DNA of 64,000 nt from Streptomyces sp. XY006 (GTDB lineage Bacteria > Actinomycetota > Actinomycetes > Streptomycetales > Streptomycetaceae): contig NZ_NOKT01000031.1 in the NCBI RefSeq assembly GCF_002237655.1, forward strand, positions 1 to 64,000. The letters run 5' to 3'. Positions within the stretch are counted from its first letter, which is position 1. The number at the start of each line of letters is the position of its first letter. A program made the translations under genes and the position numbers. This document shows positions 59,302 to 64,000 of the stretch, piece after piece. The notes under the pieces are model-generated. The model did no database searches, was not told the DNA's origin, and saw only the letters and a program-made list of their open reading frames with translations.

Positions 59302-60552
59302 ATGGACGAATCTACGTCCCCCGACTCCTCCGCCGCATCCTCGATACCCACCTGGCCGCCCGTCGCCGCCCTGGGCCAGGACGCCACCGCGAAAGCCTCG
59401 ACCTCGGAGGACGACGAGCCAGGGCAGCCCGGAGAAGGCGCACAGCTACTGGACGAGCTGCAGGAAGCCATCGCGCGGTACGTGATCCTGCCCAGCAGTG
59501 AGGCGCTGACCGCCGTCACGCTGTGGGTGGCGGCCACGCACATCCAGCCCGCCCTCCAGCACGCACCTCGCCTCGCCGTGGTCGGGCCTGCGAAGCGGTG
59601 CGGTAAGTCCCGCCTGCTGGACGTGCTCACCGAGACTGTGCGCGAGCCGCTGATCACGGTCAACACCAGCCCGGCGGTGGTCTTCCGCGCCATCGGTGCG
59701 GACCCGCCCACCCTGCTGGTGGACGAGGCCGACACCATCTTCGGCAGCATCAAGGCCGCCGAAAAGAACGAGGAGCTGCGTGGCCTCCTCACCGCCGGCC
59801 ACCAGCGCAACCGGCCCGCCCTGCGGATCTCCGGGCCGGAGCACAAGCCGCAGGCGTTCCCCACCTTCGCCATGGCCGCGCTCGCCGGCATCGGGGACCT
59901 GCCGGACACGGTCATGGACCGGGCCGTGGTGATCCGAATGCAGCGGCGCAAGCCAGGTGAGCGGGTGGAACAGTTCCGCTCCCGCCGCGACATACCCGCC
60001 CTGCACGCCCTACGTGACCGGCTGACTGCCTGGCTGCGCCCGCTGATGGACACCGCAGCCGACCTGGTGCCGCCGATGCCGGTGCAGGACCGTGCGGCCG
60101 ACACCTGGGAACCGCTGGTGGTCGTCGCCGAACTGGCAGGCGACTCCTGGCCGGAGCGAGCACGCGAAGCGTGCGTGGCCATGTGTGCCGCCGAGGTCGG
60201 CCAGGACGACGAGTCCAACGTGAAGACACGCCTGCTGAAGGACATCCGCCGCGTCTTCGCGTGCTACGGCGATCCTGACACCGTGCGCACGCGGGACCTA
60301 CTGGAAGAGCTACTCAAGGACCAGGAGGCGCCGTGGGCGGAGTACCGCAACACCGGTCTGACCCCGCGCTACCTGGGGATCCTGCTGAAGGACTTCGGTA
60401 TCCAGGCAGCCGTCCTCCGCTTCGAAGGCGGACGGCAGGCCCGGGGATTCGCCCACGCACAGTTCACCGATGCCTGGGCCCGCTACTGCCCCGAGGAGCA
60501 GCCACCCGACGGCGGTGAGACCACACGTCACGGGTCGGCCGTACACCCGTAA
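59302..60552 (+). CDS. DUF3631 P-loop protein
   Basis: A 416-residue protein. After about 45 acidic and disordered residues comes an ATPase-like core: VVGPAKRCGKSRLLD is the Walker A (about residues 94-106) and TLLVDEADTIFG the Walker B (about residues 136-147). GHQRNRPALRISGPEHKPQAFPTFAMAALAGIGDLPDTVMDRAVVI contains further conserved blocks (cores GHQRN and LPDTVMDRAV), including a DRA-VI arginine-finger-like region. DUF3631 occurs at the ends of phage and plasmid primase-helicases, so a role in replication or transfer of the element is inferred. AAGGAA lies seven bases before the ATG. Confidence 0.88.
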   Translation: MDESTSPDSSAASSIPTWPPVAALGQDATAKASTSEDDEPGQPGEGAQLLDELQEAIARYVILPSSEALTAVTLWVAATHIQPALQHAPRLAVVGPAKRCGKSRLLDVLTETVREPLITVNTSPAVVFRAIGADPPTLLVDEADTIFGSIKAAEKNEELRGLLTAGHQRNRPALRISGPEHKPQAFPTFAMAALAGIGDLPDTVMDRAVVIRMQRRKPGERVEQFRSRRDIPALHALRDRLTAWLRPLMDTAADLVPPMPVQDRAADTWEPLVVVAELAGDSWPERAREACVAMCAAEVGQDDESNVKTRLLKDIRRVFACYGDPDTVRTRDLLEELLKDQEAPWAEYRNTGLTPRYLGILLKDFGIQAAVLRFEGGRQARGFAHAQFTDAWARYCPEEQPPDGGETTRHGSAVHP

Positions 60553-60726
60553 ACACCCGTCGCACACGTCGCACCGCAGGTCATCCCCGTGACGGGTCCG
60601 GCAACTGTGACGGGTCCTCCCGTATCACGCCAGGTTCCCGTACCTGCCCTGACCAGGCATGCGACGGGTGCGACGAGTCCGCCGCCCTCCCCACTGGCAA
60701 CCCCGCACCGTGCCTAGGCACCCGTC
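60529..60726. repeat. Iteron-like cluster of GACGGGT heptamers
   Basis: GACGGGT or its inverse ACCCGTC occurs five times exactly, at 60555, 60591, 60609, 60663 and 60720, and with one mismatch at 60529 and 60545. Two copies are part of an exact 11-base direct repeat, GTGACGGGTCC, at 60589-60599 and 60607-60617. The cluster fills the 193-base gap behind the DUF3631 gene. It could bind a replication initiator or a transfer regulator. Confidence 0.6.
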
Positions 60727-60745
60727 TCCCCCTGGAGTACCACGC

Positions 60746-61630
60746 TTGCCCTCACGCACCGCCCAAGCCCCCGTGCCGCCAGTGACCGTAGCGATCCGCC
60801 TCGGGGTCGCCCTGGTCGGCACGATCGGCTTCGCCCTCTCCTACGACGCCCTGCGGCAGATGGCCGTCGCCATCCACATCCGCGGAGTCCTCACCTACGC
60901 CTTCCCCCTCGTGATCGACGGGTTCATCGCCATCGGCGTCGCCGCCCTGCTCATCCTCCGTACCGCGCCCTGGCGTTCTCGCCTGTACGTCTGGGCACTG
61001 GTCGGCCTCGCCACCGTCACGAGCATCTGGGCGAACGCTATGCACGCCGTCCGCCTCAACCAGCAGGCACACACCGCCGGGCTCCATCTGGACGATGTCA
61101 CCGTCGGCGCCCTGTCCGCGATAGCTCCGCTCGCCCTGGCCGGCGCGGTCCACCTCGACCTCGTCATCCGCCGCCACCCCACGAGTCTGCGCGAAGAGGC
61201 CGCCGCCACACCGGGCCACAACTCCTCTGGCCACAGCCACAACGGCACGCACAGCGCCATGCGGCCTGCCCGTTCGCAAGACGATGACTTCCTGCCAAAG
61301 GAGGCACAGAGCTCGCGTGACGTGGCCGAGCGCCCAGACCTGGCGGAGGCAGCCGCCAACGTGCCGCGGGCCCCGAAGCCGCTCTCCAAAGACGAGGGCC
61401 ACGAACGGGATGTCACCTTCGACGAACTCCTCGCCATCGCCCGCACCGCACCGCTGGGACGCGGGGACCGTGCCTCACGCCGCAACATCGAGGCGGCCAT
61501 CCGAGCCGCTGAGTACCGCATCGGCAAGGACCGTCTCACTCAGCTCAAGGACCGAGTACAGGCCGACCTCGACCGGGCTGCCCGCCAGCGACAGGCCGAG
61601 CCCGACACGGCCCCCGTCGGCACGCGCTGA
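60746..61630 (+). CDS. DUF2637 membrane protein of the element
   Basis: A 294-residue protein. Four membrane segments in the first 140 residues (cores VALVGTIGFALSY, FPLVIDGFIAIGVAALLI, WALVGLATVTSIWA, LSAIAPLALAGAVHLDL) define DUF2637, a family seen in actinobacterial plasmids, where it resembles Spd proteins of intramycelial spread. The C-terminal half is cytoplasmic and charged, ending in a helical DNA-binding-like region (RASRRNIEAAIRAAEYRIGKDRL). The TTG at 60746 is chosen: GGAG ends eight bases before it and the frame before has no better signal. It may help transfer through the mycelium, by inference. Confidence 0.85.
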   Translation: MPSRTAQAPVPPVTVAIRLGVALVGTIGFALSYDALRQMAVAIHIRGVLTYAFPLVIDGFIAIGVAALLILRTAPWRSRLYVWALVGLATVTSIWANAMHAVRLNQQAHTAGLHLDDVTVGALSAIAPLALAGAVHLDLVIRRHPTSLREEAAATPGHNSSGHSHNGTHSAMRPARSQDDDFLPKEAQSSRDVAERPDLAEAAANVPRAPKPLSKDEGHERDVTFDELLAIARTAPLGRGDRASRRNIEAAIRAAEYRIGKDRLTQLKDRVQADLDRAARQRQAEPDTAPVGTR

Positions 61631-61660
61631 GGGCCGCCGCCCCACCCCGATCGACCCCCT

Positions 61661-61698
61661 CCGCTCGTTCCCGCACAGCCCGGAGCGGGGACGAGCGG
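61661..61698. repeat. Long inverted repeat before mobC (oriT candidate)
   Basis: CCGCTCGTTCCCGC (61661-61674) and GCGGGGACGAGCGG (61685-61698) match as inverse copies at 13 of 14 positions, around a ten-base loop. It lies 52 bases before the mobC start, the usual place for an origin of transfer in mobilisable elements. It could also serve as a terminator for the gene before it; no T-run follows. Confidence 0.5.
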
Positions 61699-61749
61699 CC
61701 CACTAGGCGACACGGCCTCGCCCCCCAACACCGCACGGAGAACCCCTCA

Positions 61750-62400
61750 ATGCACGACCAGCACCCCGAACTCGCCACCGACCGGACGCAGATGATGACC
61801 ATCGCCACCAGCGCAGCAAGGTATGGCGTTGGACCGTCCAAGGGCCGGTCCGACGCAGGCACCTCCGCCCCGGGGGTGGCGGAGGGCCTCGGGCACCAGG
61901 GGGTGCCCGAGGAGGTAACGCCCGGCGACGCAGCCGAACAGTCGCCCGCCGCCCCCGCCGACGAAGTCACCCTGCGTCGCATCGCTCGCCGCCGTACCCG
62001 CGAGAGCGTCCAGCGCAAGCAACGTGTCGATGTCCGCTACAGCAGCGATGAGAAGGCCCGGATCCTTACCCGTGCCCGCAAGATGGGCATCGCCGGCGCC
62101 CACCTCGTCGGCGCCGTGATCACGGCCTACCTCGACGGTGATCTCGCCGTGGGCCTGGCCGGGCAGCGCACCCAGCTCGATGACTGCCTCGACAAGCTCG
62201 ACGCCCTACGGGCCGAAGTCGCGCGCATCGGCAACAACGTCAACCAGATCGCGCACCGCCTCAACGCCGGAGGCGATCCACACCCTGTGGACGCCATCGT
62301 CCTCGCCCAGACCGAACGCACCCTGGTCGCCGTCTGCGGCGCCATCAGCGACATCGCGCAGACCATGAACCACGCCGTCTCCGTGAAGGCGGCCTGGTGA
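61750..62400 (+). CDS. mobC: MobC-family relaxosome protein
   Basis: A 216-residue protein. Residues about 75-216 match the MobC mobilisation family: RRIARRRTRESVQRKQRVDVRYSSDEKARI (core QRVDVRYSSDEKARI) is a ribbon-helix-helix-like start, and EVARIGNNVNQIAHRLNAGG the MobC signature. In plasmids MobC opens the DNA at oriT for the relaxase. The first 70 residues are not conserved, and their DNA holds several hairpins, so the true protein could begin later. GGAGA lies nine bases before the ATG at 61750. It overlaps the relaxase by four bases (GTGA). Confidence 0.88.
   Translation: MHDQHPELATDRTQMMTIATSAARYGVGPSKGRSDAGTSAPGVAEGLGHQGVPEEVTPGDAAEQSPAAPADEVTLRRIARRRTRESVQRKQRVDVRYSSDEKARILTRARKMGIAGAHLVGAVITAYLDGDLAVGLAGQRTQLDDCLDKLDALRAEVARIGNNVNQIAHRLNAGGDPHPVDAIVLAQTERTLVAVCGAISDIAQTMNHAVSVKAAW
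61829..61912. repeat. Row of hairpins inside the 5' part of mobC
   Basis: TTGGACCGTCCAA (61829-61841) is a perfect palindrome. CCTCCGCC pairs with GGCGGAGG (61862-61885). CCTCGGGCACC pairs with GGTGCCCGAGG as a perfect 11-bp stem with a four-base loop (61887-61912). Three such structures in a row within unconserved coding DNA are unusual and may be part of oriT or a control site. Confidence 0.55.
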
Positions 62401-64000
62401 TCGCCAAGATCGGCAGCGGCAAGAGCACCGCCGGTCTGATCCGGTATCTGTTCGACACGAAGAAGGCCAAGGACCACACCGACCCGCACCTGGTCGCCTC
62501 CTGGGACGGCTTCGCTCCCGATCCCGGCCGCGCCGACGGCTTCGACGCCACAAAGAAGCGGCTCGTGGCCGACCTCGACCTGCGGGTTAAGCAAGCCCGC
62601 CGACTGGGCCGGGCGCCCGAGCGGCACGTGTGGCACTGCTCGGTACGTGCCGCCCCCGGCGACCGGCACCTCACCGACGCCGAGTGGGCGGACATCGCGC
62701 GCCGCGTTGTGGCAGCCACTGGCATCGCGCCACAAGGCGATCCGGACGGGTGCCGGTGGGTCGCCGTCCGCCACGCCGACGACCACATCCACATCGCCGC
62801 CACCAAGGTCCGTGGCGACCTGCGCATCGCCCGCCACTGGAACGACTACCTGACCGCCGACAAGGAACTCGCCGCCATCGAGAAGGAATACGGCCTCAAG
62901 CAGGTCGTACGCGGCGACCGCACCGCCGCCAAGCGCCCCACCCGCGCCGAGACGGAGAAGGCCCGCCGCGTCGGCAAGACCCAGACCTCCCGCGAACGCC
63001 TGCGCACCACCGTCCGCCAGCTAGTGTCCATCGCCACCAGCCCGGAGGAGTTCCTCCTTCTGCTCGACGGCGTCGAGGGCGTCCTTGTGGACGTGCAGCA
63101 CTTTCCCTCCGGTGACGTGCGCGGGTACAAGGTCGCCGTGGAGGGCGATACCAACGCCACTGGTGAACCCGTCTGGTTCTCCGGTGCCAAACTCGCCCCC
63201 GACCTGTCCTACCCCAAGATCCGCGAACGCCTCACTGCCATCGACGTCGCGCCCGTCACCGAGCCGGGCTGCCGACGCAAGCCCAATCCCTGGCACCAGG
63301 CCACCGCCGCGGCCGGGCGCATCCCCCACCACCTCGACCACGGCGACGACGCAACCGCCCAGGCCCACATCGCGGCCCTTGGCGAAGCCATCGACATCCT
63401 GCCGCTGCTCGCCCCCAGCCACCTTCGGCCACATCTGCAGCAGGCCGCCACCGCGTTCGAACGCGCCGCCCGCTCCCGCATCCGCGCCCAGCAGGACCAG
63501 GCACGCGCTCTCCGGGGCGCTGTCCGCGCCCTGCGCACCACGCCAGTCACCGGCGACGGCTCCGGCCTGGCGATGTTCCTCGACATCGCCGTCCTCGTCG
63601 TCATCGCCGCAGCGCGCTGGCACCAGGTCCGCCGGCACGACCAGCAGGTCGCCGCCGCGCACCAAGCCCTGCTCCACCTGCATGCCGCCTACCGACAGGC
63701 TGCTGCCGAGCCGCTGGCCGCTCTGGCCCAGCGCCAACCACCGGCCCGCACCATCGAACGGCACGCCCAGCGCGTCCTCGTGATGCTGCCCCATCACGCC
63801 CAGCAGACCCTCGATGACCCCGCCTGGCCTGCACTGGCCGCCGCCCTAACCGAAGCCGAGACCGCCGGCCACGACCCTGACCAGCTCCTCCAGCACGCCG
63901 CCCGCCAGCGCACCCTGGACGACGCCCGCTCCACCGCCAGCACCCTCACCTGGCGCATCCAACGCCTCGCCGCCCGACAGGCCCCCAGCGCCCGAGCACG
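62397..64000 (+). CDS. Relaxase/mobilisation nuclease, 3' end outside the window
   Basis: Open from the GTG at 62397 to the window end, 534 codons, with no stop. The N-terminus IAKIGSGKSTAGLIRYLFD has the probable catalytic Tyr17. DPHLVASWDG is the usual family block. The HUH metal site is RHADDHIHIAAT (His126, His130, His132). This is a MobP-type single-strand nickase that attaches to the DNA end at oriT and leads transfer. After about residue 230 comes an Ala/His/Arg-rich helical region, and at residues 390-408 a hydrophobic stretch (SGLAMFLDIAVLVVIAAARW), possibly a membrane anchor. The GTG overlaps the mobC stop (GTGA), so translation is coupled. Confidence 0.92.
   Translation, partial: MIAKIGSGKSTAGLIRYLFDTKKAKDHTDPHLVASWDGFAPDPGRADGFDATKKRLVADLDLRVKQARRLGRAPERHVWHCSVRAAPGDRHLTDAEWADIARRVVAATGIAPQGDPDGCRWVAVRHADDHIHIAATKVRGDLRIARHWNDYLTADKELAAIEKEYGLKQVVRGDRTAAKRPTRAETEKARRVGKTQTSRERLRTTVRQLVSIATSPEEFLLLLDGVEGVLVDVQHFPSGDVRGYKVAVEGDTNATGEPVWFSGAKLAPDLSYPKIRERLTAIDVAPVTEPGCRRKPNPWHQATAAAGRIPHHLDHGDDATAQAHIAALGEAIDILPLLAPSHLRPHLQQAATAFERAARSRIRAQQDQARALRGAVRALRTTPVTGDGSGLAMFLDIAVLVVIAAARWHQVRRHDQQVAAAHQALLHLHAAYRQAAAEPLAALAQRQPPARTIERHAQRVLVMLPHHAQQTLDDPAWPALAAALTEAETAGHDPDQLLQHAARQRTLDDARSTASTLTWRIQRLAARQAPSARA

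Larger units (their letters stand above)
56807..64000. mobile_element. Integrative mobilisable element, one end (continues beyond the window)
   Basis: Gene order from the boundary: tyrosine integrase and repressor on the minus strand, then excisionase-like protein, DUF3631 ATPase, DUF2637 membrane protein, MobC and relaxase on the plus strand. Integrase and excisionase give integration and excision; MobC with a relaxase gives nicking at an origin of transfer. No FtsK/TraB-type translocase and no RepSA-type replication protein is seen, in contrast to pSAM2-like elements, although these could lie beyond 64000. The left edge is placed at the integrase stop; the true att site cannot be fixed with only one end in view. 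Confidence 0.85.

Noticed and set aside
63085..63783. A plus-strand frame of 232 codons inside the relaxase region
   Set aside because: It is a shifted-frame shadow of the relaxase, whose own frame stays open to the window end and contains the HUH motif.
1..64000. CRISPR arrays and tRNA genes
   Set aside because: No regularly spaced 25-40 base direct repeats with unique spacers, and no cloverleaf with a GGTTCGAATCC-type arm was found on either strand by eye.

Overview
The window is high-GC actinobacterial DNA, almost certainly from a Streptomyces chromosome. The sporulation sigma factor gene bldN and its anti-sigma gene rsbN lie next to each other. The redox repressor gene rex heads a hemACD operon. 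Lysyl-tRNA synthetase is of class I, and codon third positions are strongly G/C. There are no tRNA genes and no CRISPR array. The window opens in the 3' end of a 5S rRNA gene, so an rrn operon ends here.

Layout. 1-7.1 kb: 5S rRNA and terminator, a HAD phosphatase, an MFS transporter, an AcuC-type deacetylase, a putative phosphatase, a small HTH protein, the 32-residue ribosomal protein bS22, then an NAD-epimerase/acyltransferase pair. 7.1-19.3 kb: the developmental and heme block (rsbN, bldN, a HAD-IB phosphatase, a glutaredoxin, rex-hemA-hemC-hemD, an FAD oxidoreductase, hemB). 19.3-27.1 kb: secreted and membrane proteins, including three XRE regulators each with one membrane anchor and an outside domain, and a secreted I36-type inhibitor. 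27.2-34.2 kb: argS and lysS, divergently arranged, then a DUF2637 membrane protein and two DUF3558-type lipoproteins. 34.3-48 kb: mixed metabolism and regulation (RtcB RNA ligase, SDR, YnfA, HxlR regulator with oxidoreductase, AraC regulator, LLM monooxygenase, an MprAB-like two-component system, an M20 peptidase, a GNAT enzyme and a stand-alone condensation-domain protein). 48-55.8 kb: the cytochrome c maturation operon resA-ccdA-resB-ccsB, a divergent polysaccharide deacetylase, and hemL overlapping a histidine phosphatase gene.

From 56.8 kb to the end of the window lies one end of an integrated mobile element: tyrosine integrase, XRE repressor, a divergent control region, excisionase-like gene, DUF3631 ATPase, DUF2637 membrane protein, MobC, and a relaxase that runs off the end. 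It has a mobilisation module where classic actinomycete elements carry an FtsK-type Tra gene. It is therefore best read as an integrative mobilisable element. It contains several structured, repeat-rich non-coding stretches that are candidate origin-of-transfer or control sites.

How the parts fit: hemL, hemA, hemC, hemD and hemB supply tetrapyrrole, the res/ccs operon attaches heme to cytochrome c, and Rex links hem transcription to NADH/NAD+ through an operator seen upstream of rex. Several genes start 6-7 bases after a TANNNT hexamer with no ribosome-binding site, suggesting leaderless transcripts. An unusual 16-bp tandem repeat occurs in two separate intergenic regions.
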